From positions 1 through 7,249 of the forward strand of contig CALBSZ010000423.1 of the NCBI GenBank assembly GCA_937967665.1: a DNA stretch of 7,249 nt. Reading direction: 5' to 3'. Every line of letters starts with the position of its first letter. The stretch's first letter is position 1. The position numbers and the translations under genes were made by a program. This document shows positions 1-6,337 of this stretch, piece by piece. Source of the DNA: an uncultured Planctomycetaceae bacterium. GTDB taxonomy: Bacteria > Planctomycetota > Planctomycetia > Pirellulales > Pirellulaceae. Below the pieces are notes generated by a model. The model had not been told where the DNA came from. It worked only from the letters and a program-made list of their open reading frames with translations, and ran no database searches.

Positions 1-90
1 GCATTGGCGACAATTGGTCTTTGCCACCATTCGTGGCGCGAGCACTGTCCAGCTATAACGCGACGCAAGGATTTCGCGGGCGGCGCGACG

Positions 91-615
91 CTAACCGGCC
101 AGTTTCGAAATGCGATTCACCGGTTCGGCGTGCTCAAACGGACTGGGCTGATACCGGTATTGCATCACGTACGCGTCTTCGGTCGTATCGTCATAGTAGT
201 CTCGCAAGACAGAAACGGCGCGGAAACCGCAGCCGCGGAAGAACAACTGTGCCACCAGATTCGTCTCCCGGACCTCCAACAAGATGCGATTGCGACGCTG
301 ATGCGACAACTTGCCGATCAACTTGCCAAGCATCGCCTGGCCAACGTGACGGCGACGGAAGTCGGCATGCACAGCGAAATTAAGGACGTGCAGGCGATTC
401 TTATGCAGTTCGTAGATCATGAAGCCGACCACGCGCTCTTCGTGCTCGGCAACCATGCCAATACAGTTTCGCTGACGCAGGCAACGAATGAAGTCTTCTT
501 CCGTCCAGGGAAACTCGAAGGAACTGTTCTCAATCTCCAAGACTTCCGGCATGTCTCGGCGAATCATCCAGCGAATGTGGACGCAGACCTCTTGCTGTTG
601 TTGGCTGGGTCTCAT
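91..615 (-). CDS. rimI: RimI-like GNAT N-acetyltransferase (ribosomal protein S18 alanine acetyltransferase family)
   Basis: A 174-residue single-domain GNAT protein. RimI enzymes use acetyl-CoA in the cytoplasm to acetylate the N-terminal alanine of ribosomal protein S18, though many RimI-like proteins have other targets. Family marks seen here are FPWTEEDF (35-42; compare FPWSEKTF in E. coli RimI), the acetyl-CoA pyrophosphate loop RRRHVGQAM (87-95) and LEVRETN (113-119) followed by GCGF (128-131). The segment RDYYDDTTEDAYVM (138-151) matches the RimI C-terminal pattern. By alignment from memory, Glu114 corresponds to catalytic Glu103 of the enterobacterial enzyme. The position of its general acid Tyr115 is Phe126 here. 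The ATG at 615 is preceded by a strong GGAGGG Shine-Dalgarno with 7 nt spacing, which fixes the start. The gene stands alone, divergent from the DUF1559 gene. The RimI family call is secure; S18 as the substrate is inference. Confidence 0.85.
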   Translation of the reverse strand: MRPSQQQQEVCVHIRWMIRRDMPEVLEIENSSFEFPWTEEDFIRCLRQRNCIGMVAEHEERVVGFMIYELHKNRLHVLNFAVHADFRRRHVGQAMLGKLIGKLSHQRRNRILLEVRETNLVAQLFFRGCGFRAVSVLRDYYDDTTEDAYVMQYRYQPSPFEHAEPVNRISKLAG

Positions 616-696
616 AGCGAATCCCTCCGTGCAGACTCCGTTTGCTGGCCGGCATCAGCCAAATCCGTGGCCCGATGCGAATCGACCTCCTCCCCT

Positions 697-726
697 GTTA
701 TCGGCAGAAGGCGGCTAAAGTAACAA
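697..726 (-). promoter_or_regulatory. Candidate sigma70-type promoter for the rimI-like gene
   Basis: Read on the minus strand, TTGTTA (721-726) and GATAAC (697-702) are separated by 18 bp, each matching four of six positions of the -35 and -10 consensus. It lies about 80 bp upstream of the rimI-like start. Planctomycete promoter consensus is poorly fixed, so this is only a candidate. Confidence 0.25.
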
Positions 727-838
727 ATGAATGTCGACCCGCCAAGATGAACATAAGTTTAGGCACAATAGCAAAAGTCTGCGGCCTGGATCGCTAGCAA
801 ATCGCAGATCTCGCGTGCTGCACCCCGCCGCACCCCAT

Positions 839-877
839 ATCTTGTGTTTCGATACAATCTTGTGTTTCGATACACAA
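839..877. repeat. Two tandem copies of an 18-bp operator-like sequence
   Basis: ATCTTGTGTTTCGATACA occurs twice without a gap (839-856 and 857-874), identical in both copies. The second copy runs into CAA, which creates the near-perfect palindrome TTGTGTTTCGATACACAA (860-877), with TTGTGT and ACACAA arms and a single mismatched pair. The first copy keeps only the inner part of the dyad. A tandem dyad in a divergent intergenic region, 118 bp before the start of the DUF1559 gene, looks like a pair of binding sites for a dimeric regulator. Simple replication slippage could also explain the duplication. The regulator is unknown. Confidence 0.6.
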
Positions 878-884
878 CGCGGCG

Positions 885-907
885 TAGCCGGTTGTATATT
901 CCGGCTA
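885..907. promoter_or_regulatory. Short perfect hairpin upstream of the DUF1559 gene
   Basis: TAGCCGG (885-891) and CCGGCTA (901-907) form a 7-bp perfect stem with a 9-nt AT-rich loop. The AT-rich stretch TTAATATAA (917-925) follows and could hold a -10 element for the plus-strand gene, but no convincing -35 box sits at the right distance. Neither strand shows a T-tract after the stem, so a classical terminator is unlikely. The rest of the 616-994 spacer shows no coding region; short frames across it translate the tandem repeat and have no support as genes. Confidence 0.3.
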
Positions 908-994
908 TTGAATGCGTTAATATAAGCCACGCAGTCGCGTCTGGCTGCCTCCGCCGCTGACCGTACCACGTTGAACTTCACCAGGAACAAGCCA

Positions 995-1972
995 ATGACC
1001 GATCAACCCAATCCCTTCTCGGAAAGCAACCCGTACGATGCGAATTCGATGCCGGCAAACCAATTGCCGGCCACGACAAGCGGAGCAGCCACGGCTTCCA
1101 TGATCCTGGGCATCCTGTCGTTTTGTTTTTCGATCCTCACGGGAATTCCAGCGATCATCTGCGGGATCATCGCTTTGATGAATATCAGCAAGTCGCGGGG
1201 GCGATTGCGCGGTCAGGGACAGGCGATCGCCGGGATCGTCTGCGCCTGCCTGGGCTGTTTCGCGATCCTGCCCGCATTGCTCCTGCCGGCGATTCAAGCC
1301 GCCCGCGAATCAGCTCGCCGCGTGCAGTCGATGAACAATCTGAAGATGGTTGGACTCGCGCTACACAATCACTCCGATACCTATCGAGTCCTGCCGGCGG
1401 CGAACTCACTGGGGCACAGCATGTCGGCGGATGGCGTACTACCGGAGGGTGCGGAAGGACTCAGCTGGCGAGTCCATCTATTGCCGTTCATGGAAGGCGC
1501 GTACCTGTATGAACAGTTCCATCTCGACGAACCCTGGGATAGCCCTCACAACAAGAATCTGATTCCGCAGATGCCCGCCATCTACCAAAGCAGCAGCTTC
1601 AATCTCGAACCTGGCATGACACCCTACGTAGCGTTACTCAATCCACCAGGCGACGATGAGCGGCGCAACACCATCTTCGGCGATGGACGGTCGCGGACAG
1701 GGTTCGCGCAGATCCCCGACGGGCTATCGAATACAATCGTGGTCGTTGAGGCACATCCGGACCAAGCTGTCGTTTGGACGAAGCCGGAAGATCTTGTGTA
1801 CGACCCGAATAACCCACTGGCCGGCTTGGAAGGCGCGCGCCCCGGAGGCTTCAACGTGTTATTCATGGACGCCAGCGTGCAATTTATCTCGAACGACATC
1901 GACCCGCAGACGTTCCATGCCATGGTTTTCCGAGACGACGCACTGCTGCCAAATCTATACGAACCCAACTGA
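995..1972 (+). CDS. DUF4190-DUF1559 membrane protein
   Basis: Encodes 325 residues. The N-terminus (1-33) is polar and Pro/Asn-rich. Two hydrophobic segments (about 35-62 and 78-98), joined by the basic linker KSRGRLRGQ, match the DUF4190 two-helix module. LLLPAIQAARESARR (95-109) then NNLKMVGLALHNH (114-126) is the classic start of DUF1559, followed by its extracytoplasmic body (SWRVHLLPFMEGAYLYEQF, 157-175; IPDGLSNTIVVVE, 240-252). Usual DUF1559 proteins begin with a type IV pilin-like signal; here DUF4190 takes its place. The C-terminal H-X9-DG signature is degenerate: Arg282 instead of His, and Asp292-Ala293 instead of DG. I chose ATG 995 because AGGA lies 8 nt upstream; an in-frame TTG at 971 would add eight residues but has no better site. 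Function of the family is unknown; a surface or envelope role is inferred. The gene is single and convergent with the response regulator. Confidence 0.85.
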   Translation: MTDQPNPFSESNPYDANSMPANQLPATTSGAATASMILGILSFCFSILTGIPAIICGIIALMNISKSRGRLRGQGQAIAGIVCACLGCFAILPALLLPAIQAARESARRVQSMNNLKMVGLALHNHSDTYRVLPAANSLGHSMSADGVLPEGAEGLSWRVHLLPFMEGAYLYEQFHLDEPWDSPHNKNLIPQMPAIYQSSSFNLEPGMTPYVALLNPPGDDERRNTIFGDGRSRTGFAQIPDGLSNTIVVVEAHPDQAVVWTKPEDLVYDPNNPLAGLEGARPGGFNVLFMDASVQFISNDIDPQTFHAMVFRDDALLPNLYEPN

Positions 1973-2061
1973 TTCGGCTGGTGGCGCGGAGAATCTGGTG
2001 CGGCGGAGAATGATGGAGCCGAACGAACGCCTGAACAAGCGACGACTGTGGCTTTGGAATA

Positions 2062-2232
2062 GAAATTCGAAGTACGAATATCGAAAACCGAAACAAATTC
2101 CAATGTCACAATACCAAAACCCGAAACCCCAGCGGCGGTTGCATTTCGCATGTCCGTTGAATTCAGGTGAAACTGTTTTGAATTTCGCGTTTTGAATTTG
2201 TTTCGTATTTTGTATTTCGGATTTCGAGATTC
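2062..2232. repeat. Imperfect inverted repeat of CGAA-rich words between convergent genes
   Basis: The arms 2062-2100 and 2194-2232 are reverse complements at 29 of 39 positions, and the innermost 12 (CGAAACAAATTC) match perfectly. Each arm is a string of short CGAA and AAATTC-type words, much more AT-rich than the flanking genes. The 93-bp centre contains a GC-rich patch near 2130-2142. The element fills most of the 313-bp spacer between the stops of the DUF1559 gene and the response regulator. It could act as a two-way transcription end or be a degenerate mobile or interspersed repeat. No gene is supported in 1973-2285, although frames run across it. Confidence 0.55.
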
Positions 2233-2285
2233 TTCAATTCTCGGATGCAAACTTCGCTTGTTTCGGGACCAGGCACGTCGCGACC

Positions 2286-2765
2286 TCACGCGTTCCTGGT
2301 TACCGCCGCGGGACGCCAGAAATTCGGCGTTGACCGGGTGGTCGAGCTGGCGTGTTCTACCAGTCCCAGCTTGGTGTTCACCAGATGGGGCATCCAGAGT
2401 GCCTTATCGACGAGTGACACCAGGACATCGTGATCGAACGGCTTGCGAAGGTAGTAAAAACCTCCCGCCGCGTGCAGCTGCTTGATGGCATCGGCCCCTT
2501 TGGCTTCGGTCGATACAAAGATCACCGGGACGTCTTCCGCGCCGGGCTCCGAGCGCATTTCCTGGCATAGTTCCAGCCCGCTGTCGCCATCGACGTTCAT
2601 ATCGCAGATGATCAGGTCGAGCGTCAGGCCGCGGACGGCTTTGAGCGCCGCTTCGCTGTCCCGCGCACAATGGCACTCGTATCCCGACATGTTCAACACG
2701 GCCGCAACGCCTGTCAGCATGAGTGGATCGTCATCAACTATCAGTATAATGGGTGTGTCGTTCAT
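2286..2765 (-). CDS. Single-domain response regulator (receiver domain only)
   Basis: A 159-residue CheY-like receiver protein that would accept a phosphoryl group from a histidine kinase in the cytoplasm. All key residues are visible: acidic Asp11, Asp12 and Asp13 after the first strand (ILIVDDD), phosphoacceptor Asp55 (LIICDMNVDG), Ser85 in VIFVST, switch aromatic Tyr105, and Lys108 in LRKPF. No DNA-binding or enzymatic output domain follows; residues 125-159 form a tail without a recognised fold. The frame stays open upstream to 2843, but the Met at 2765 directly precedes the first receiver strand, and the preceding 26 codons look like spacer sequence. The ribosome site is weak (GAG about 7 nt upstream). 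No histidine kinase is in the window, so the partner is unknown. The protease gene lies upstream in the same direction. Confidence 0.85.
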   Translation of the reverse strand: MNDTPIILIVDDDPLMLTGVAAVLNMSGYECHCARDSEAALKAVRGLTLDLIICDMNVDGDSGLELCQEMRSEPGAEDVPVIFVSTEAKGADAIKQLHAAGGFYYLRKPFDHDVLVSLVDKALWMPHLVNTKLGLVEHASSTTRSTPNFWRPAAVTRNA

Positions 2766-2828
2766 CGTTATTCTCAGGAGGATCCTGCGCGTCGCACCAC
2801 CGCGATGTGCTTCGGGAAAACCTGCCCA

Positions 2829-2834
2829 AATATA
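2829..2834 (-). promoter_or_regulatory. Weak candidate -10 box for the response regulator
   Basis: On the minus strand TATATT occurs 64 bp upstream of the ATG at 2765, inside an otherwise GC-rich spacer. No good -35 hexamer sits 16-18 bp further upstream, so support is slight. Confidence 0.15.
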
Positions 2835-2888
2835 GGTTCCCAATCAAGCTTTCGACTGCCTTCGCCTGGATGCGTGACAAGCAGTTGC

Positions 2889-2917
2889 CTGCGCGACGAA
2901 ATCGATTCATCGCGCAG
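2889..2917 (-). terminator. Hairpin just downstream of the protease gene, possible terminator
   Basis: CTGCGCGA (2889-2896) pairs with TCGCGCAG (2910-2917), and after one C-A mismatch GAA (2898-2900) pairs with TTC (2906-2908), leaving a 5-nt loop. The structure starts 30 nt after the protease stop and precedes the response regulator start by about 120 bp, which fits transcript termination or 3'-end protection. There is no U-tract on either strand, so it is not a classical intrinsic terminator. Confidence 0.45.
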
Positions 2918-2947
2918 AAACGAATCGAATGGCACAATCGTCACGCA

Positions 2948-4393
2948 TTATTGCAATTCAATGATCGACCGGCTGACAATGACCGGCGCCGTGATCAATT
3001 TCAACGGGTTGTCGCCGTAATGAACCTTGCGACCGTCATGGTTGATGCCAACGACAAGTAGATGCGCGTTTGGCGCGGGGGTAAACAGCTGGCCGTCCAA
3101 GGGGACGAACACGCTGCGATCGAGCCCGGAAAGCTGCAGCAGCATACCGCGCGAACCGCCGTCCCCTTCCACCACGCGCACGACGGTTGCAAAGAAGATC
3201 ACGCCTTCCAGCGGCTGGTCGATACAGGCCGCTGCGAATTCGTTGATAAACAGCACTTGGCCGGGTCCCGACCAGGTTTCCCGCTTCAGCTGCTGCGTTA
3301 CCTGGTCCGCGGCCCGCACTAGCGACTCCAGCCGTTCTCCTTCCAGTCCTCCAGGCCCCGCCAGCGTCCCGGGCATATTGGCCACGGTCACCGCCCAGGC
3401 CAGTTGCTGCAGCAATTCATAGTCGGCTTGCGACGCAGGCAGCCAGCGCATCGCCCGCGCCCGAGCAAACAGGTCATTGAGTTGTTTGGCGTCCAGCTTA
3501 TCGAGCAGTGCGACAACGCGGGCGTCCTTCTTGGCATATCGCGCCAGCGGCGTCACGTCGCTACCCACACTCTGCTGTAGCTGATGCAAGTGCCGGGCAT
3601 GCAAGGCATAGCTCAGCCTCGCTTGCTCATCCACCCAGGTATTGATTCCAATCACTTCGCCGCGCTGGTTCATCAGCGGGCCGCCGCTGTTACCAGGGGT
3701 AATACTGGCGGTGTGCTGGATCCATCTTTGATCAACACGGTCCGTCATGAGCTCGCGGAGGAATCGCCGCGAATGTGCCGGCAATTGCGAGGAAAGCAGG
3801 ACACGACTGACCTCGCCATTGTACGGCGAAAACTCCACTCCCTGAGGATGCCCGATCGCGACGACATACGAAAGGTGACGCGGGTCGTCGTCGTAACGCA
3901 AGTTTACGGCCCGCAGTCCTGGCGGCGCGGCCAGCAGTTTGATGATGGCCAAATCGGTCTCCGGTTCGACAGCCACATAACCTTCCACCGCGTAACTGCT
4001 GCCGTCGCTGAAACGCACCCGCGCTCGCGTCGCTGCCGACAAAACATGGTAGCTGGTCGCCACCAGTCCACTCGGGTCGATCACAAATCCCGATCCCAGG
4101 CTGGTAACACCGTGGAGGCCATCCGTTTCAATCTTGACGACGGCGTATTGCAGCGAGTCCAACAAGTCCGCCACAGCGGCCACCGCAGGCGGATTCGACG
4201 TGACAGCAGGAGTCGCTGCCGGTTCCGTTCGTTCGCCCGCAAAAAACCAGAAGCCGGCCGCCACGGCAACGATCACCCCCATCGCGATCGCTACAAAGAG
4301 GAACCGGTAGAGAATCCCGATCGCCGTCTTCCGACTCCGACGCCCCCGATTCGACCGGCTTTCGTCCGCGTCTGGCTTGATCTTCTCCGTCAT
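2948..4393 (-). CDS. Membrane-anchored trypsin-like (HtrA/DegP-type) serine protease with unassigned C-terminal region
   Basis: Encodes 481 residues. A basic cytoplasmic N-terminus (RGRRSRK, 16-22) precedes one transmembrane helix (about 31-52), so the rest should lie outside the cytoplasmic membrane. A Pro/Ala-rich linker leads into a chymotrypsin-fold protease domain (about 76-275). The catalytic triad is His116 (SYHVLSA), Asp147 (ETDLAII) and Ser236 in TPGNSGGPL, with GSGFVIDPSGLVATSYHV (100-117) typical of HtrA proteases. No PDZ domain follows, unlike DegP/DegS. Residues 276-370 look helical. Residues 378-470 look beta-rich, with FFATVVRVVEGDGGS (400-414) and VFVPLDGQLF (428-437) resembling an OB-like barrel; this is inference. 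A GGAAG site lies 7 nt before the ATG at 4393. A protein quality-control or signalling role is likely; the substrate is unknown. Confidence 0.85.
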   Translation of the reverse strand: MTEKIKPDADESRSNRGRRSRKTAIGILYRFLFVAIAMGVIVAVAAGFWFFAGERTEPAATPAVTSNPPAVAAVADLLDSLQYAVVKIETDGLHGVTSLGSGFVIDPSGLVATSYHVLSAATRARVRFSDGSSYAVEGYVAVEPETDLAIIKLLAAPPGLRAVNLRYDDDPRHLSYVVAIGHPQGVEFSPYNGEVSRVLLSSQLPAHSRRFLRELMTDRVDQRWIQHTASITPGNSGGPLMNQRGEVIGINTWVDEQARLSYALHARHLHQLQQSVGSDVTPLARYAKKDARVVALLDKLDAKQLNDLFARARAMRWLPASQADYELLQQLAWAVTVANMPGTLAGPGGLEGERLESLVRAADQVTQQLKRETWSGPGQVLFINEFAAACIDQPLEGVIFFATVVRVVEGDGGSRGMLLQLSGLDRSVFVPLDGQLFTPAPNAHLLVVGINHDGRKVHYGDNPLKLITAPVIVSRSIIELQ

Positions 4394-4712
4394 GACACGT
4401 CTTCCCGATTACGACGACGAACGGCTTGTTCGTTTCCAGCAGGCCCCTTTGCTGGCCGGCGTCGCGATGCCTATCGGGCAATGCGTACCAACCCTAAACC
4501 AAGTAACGCTTGCATTCGAGAAACGCAAAAACTCAAAATCCCAAGAGTTACAGATCCTGCTTGCCTAAGTACTCGTCCGACAGCGTTAGGTTCTGCCCTC
4601 ATACAAGCTCGAAGCGCCAGCGAGTGAGTGACTTGCTTCGGGATACACTTGCTCGCGCTGCGTGCTTGTATCTTGACCGATTGCCGCAAACTTGGCGCTG
4701 TCCGATCAAGTA
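4394..4712. other. Gene-free spacer between the protease start and the gltD stop
   Basis: No supported gene lies in these 319 bp; open frames crossing it are built from the repeat described at 4601-4671 or are antisense extensions of neighbours. Read on the minus strand, AACTC (4545-4549) and GAGTT (4530-4534) form a weak 5-bp stem with a 10-nt loop followed by a short T-run. This could be a poor intrinsic terminator for gltBD, about 165 nt after the gltD stop. The promoter of the protease gene should lie near 4400-4500, but I see no convincing boxes. Confidence 0.5.
4601..4671. repeat. Inverted pair of a planctomycete interspersed repeat (BIME-like)
   Basis: The arm 4601-4626, starting ATACAAGCTCGAAGCG, and the arm 4646-4671 are reverse complements at 22 of 26 positions, with a 19-nt spacer. 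As RNA they would form a long stem with three mismatches and one G-U pair. Translated in different frames the arms give IQARSASE, ARSASKC and THSLALRAC, peptides I recognise from spurious small proteins in planctomycete genomes. This suggests a genome-wide dispersed element like REP/BIME sequences. It starts about 40 bp beyond the gltD stop, so it could also stabilise or end the gltBD transcript. Confidence 0.65.
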
Positions 4713-6302
4713 CTAGCTCGCAGCGTACGAACCGCCCAGAGTCACACCGGGCGCCGGCAGTTCGCTCTGGCCCATCAAAAACTGATCGACGCATCGCGCC
4801 ACGCCGCGACCTTCGTGAATGGCCCACACCACCAGCGACTGACCGCGGCGGCAATCCCCCGCGGCGAAGACTCCAGCAACGTTCGTTGCGTAATTCGCAT
4901 GCTCGGCGCGAAACGTTTCCCAGTTGCCGCGCGGGTTCATCATTTCCACGCCCAGCATTTCCCCCACGGTTTTTTCCGGCCCCACGAAGCCGGTCGCGAA
5001 CAAAACGAGGTCAGCGGGCCAAACCTTTTCCGAACCTTCCACCTCGCTAAAGGGAGCTTTTTCGCCGGGCTTCGACCAGTCGATCGTGACCGTTTTGACA
5101 CCGGTGACGCGGCCATTGGCGTCACCCAGGAATTCCTTCGTGAGGATGTTGTATTCGCGCGGGTCGCGGCCCAGCTTCTTTTCGGTTTCGGCATGCGAAT
5201 AGTCAACCCGAAAGATCCTGGGCCATTCGGGCCACGGGTTGTTGTCCGCGCGTTCCGCCGGCGGCCTGTCCAAAAGTTCGAAATTGACAAGGCTCTTACA
5301 ACCGTGTCGCAACGAAGTACCGATGCAGTCCGCGCCCGTATCGCCGCCGCCGATCACGATCACATCCAGGTCTTTCGCCGAGGTGTAACTGCCGTCTTCC
5401 AAGTTGGAATCGAGCAGGCTCTTGGTGTTGCGAGTCAAGAAGTCCATCGCCCAATAGATGCCCTTCAAGTCACGGCCGGGACAGCGGGCCATCGGATCGA
5501 AGGGTCGCGTCGCCCCGGTTGCCAGTACCACCGCGTCGTTCTGCTCGACAAGCTGTTTTGGATCGATGAACTGAACCTGGCACCCGCGTTCCAGCATGAT
5601 CTGCGTCATGTGGCCTGACGGGAAATCTTCCTGTCTGCCGACATGCGCGTTGGTCACGAACTTGACGCCCTCTTCCGCAAGCAGGTCAATGCGTCGCTGT
5701 ACTACGTCCTTATCCAGTTTCATTTTGGGGATGCCGTACATCAGCAGGCCGCCAATGCGGTCAGCACGCTCGTACACCGTCACTTCATGCCCCACACTAT
5801 TCAGCTGTGCCGCCGCGGCCAGCCCGGCGGGACCGGAACCAATAATCGCCACCTTTTTTCCCGTCCGCTTCGCCGGCGGATTCGCTTTCACCCAGCCTTC
5901 AGCAAAGCCGCGATCGATAATCGCGTTTTCGATGTTCTTGATCGTTACCGGCGGCTCGATAATCCCCAACACACAGGCGCCTTCGCACGGCGCCGGGCAG
6001 GCGCGCCCCGTGAACTCGGGAAAATTATTGGTCTGGTGCAGGCGTTCCAGCGCCTCCTTCCAACGACCCCGGTAAACCAGATCATTCCACTCCGGGATCA
6101 AATTATCGATCGGGCAGCCTGAATTCGACTGGCAAAACGGTACCCCGCAATCCATGCAGCGCGCTCCTTGCGTGCGCAGATGATCTTCGTCCGGCTCGGA
6201 AAAGATCTCGTTGTAATCCAGGATCCGCAGTTCAGGATCGCGATAAGGCACCGCCTTGCGCGGATACTCTTTAAAACCCGTTGGCTTTCCCATTAGTTTC
6301 AT
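4713..6302 (-). CDS. gltD: Glutamate synthase small (beta) subunit
   Basis: Encodes 529 residues. GltD takes electrons from NADPH to FAD and passes them through iron-sulfur clusters to GltB, which makes glutamate from glutamine and 2-oxoglutarate in the cytoplasm. The N-terminal iron-sulfur region has CMDCGVPFCQSNSGC (Cys49, 52, 57, 63) and CPAPCEGAC (Cys102, 106, 110). The FAD dinucleotide fold starts at KKVAIIGSGPAG (149-160), the NADPH fold at VIVIGGGDTG (314-323), and AGDCRRGQSLVVWAIHEGR (481-499) closes the FAD site. Between VTNAHVG (216-222) and DAVVLATGA (256-264) about 20 residues are added compared with typical GltD, including SGHMTQIMLERG. GGAG lies only 4 nt before the ATG at 6302; the Met at residue 4 (6293; MGKPTGF, the usual family start) is 13 nt away, so either may be used. 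It follows gltB by 84 bp in one operon. Confidence 0.95.
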   Translation of the reverse strand: MKLMGKPTGFKEYPRKAVPYRDPELRILDYNEIFSEPDEDHLRTQGARCMDCGVPFCQSNSGCPIDNLIPEWNDLVYRGRWKEALERLHQTNNFPEFTGRACPAPCEGACVLGIIEPPVTIKNIENAIIDRGFAEGWVKANPPAKRTGKKVAIIGSGPAGLAAAAQLNSVGHEVTVYERADRIGGLLMYGIPKMKLDKDVVQRRIDLLAEEGVKFVTNAHVGRQEDFPSGHMTQIMLERGCQVQFIDPKQLVEQNDAVVLATGATRPFDPMARCPGRDLKGIYWAMDFLTRNTKSLLDSNLEDGSYTSAKDLDVIVIGGGDTGADCIGTSLRHGCKSLVNFELLDRPPAERADNNPWPEWPRIFRVDYSHAETEKKLGRDPREYNILTKEFLGDANGRVTGVKTVTIDWSKPGEKAPFSEVEGSEKVWPADLVLFATGFVGPEKTVGEMLGVEMMNPRGNWETFRAEHANYATNVAGVFAAGDCRRGQSLVVWAIHEGRGVARCVDQFLMGQSELPAPGVTLGGSYAAS

Positions 6303-6337
6303 CCATCTCCAGCAGTAATTTGTTCTTGTGCCGCGAA

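Noticed and set aside
1..30. Possible start of a further minus-strand gene (ATG at 30, reading MVAKTNCRQC to the window edge)
   Set aside because: Only ten codons are visible and no good Shine-Dalgarno precedes the ATG, so it cannot be supported.
4..723. A 239-codon plus-strand open frame
   Set aside because: It lies antisense to the rimI-like gene, has no recognisable domain, and its composition follows from the complementary strand of a real gene.
715..990. A 91-codon minus-strand frame in the rimI-DUF1559 spacer
   Set aside because: Its only internal pattern, the doubled VSKHKI, comes from the 18-bp tandem repeat; no ribosome site or homology is evident.
2766..2843. N-terminal extension of the response regulator by 26 codons
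   Set aside because: The extension has no family similarity, and the receiver fold begins right after the internal Met at 2765.
4448..4460. A 13-bp sequence (TTTGCTGGCCGGC) also present at 641-653
   Set aside because: It is short, GC-rich and partly self-complementary; a chance match is plausible, and no further shared sequence surrounds the two copies.
3584..4627. A 347-codon plus-strand open frame
   Set aside because: It is antisense to the protease gene, with Arg/His-rich low-complexity translation, and ends in the interspersed repeat (QARSASE).
4471..4854. A 127-codon minus-strand frame reading through the gltD 3' end and the repeat
   Set aside because: It is made of out-of-frame gltD sequence plus repeat-derived peptides (QARSAS, SLALRAC), a typical spurious planctomycete ORF.
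4692..5618. A 308-codon plus-strand open frame
   Set aside because: It is antisense to gltD, whose coding evidence is overwhelming, and shows no domain of its own.
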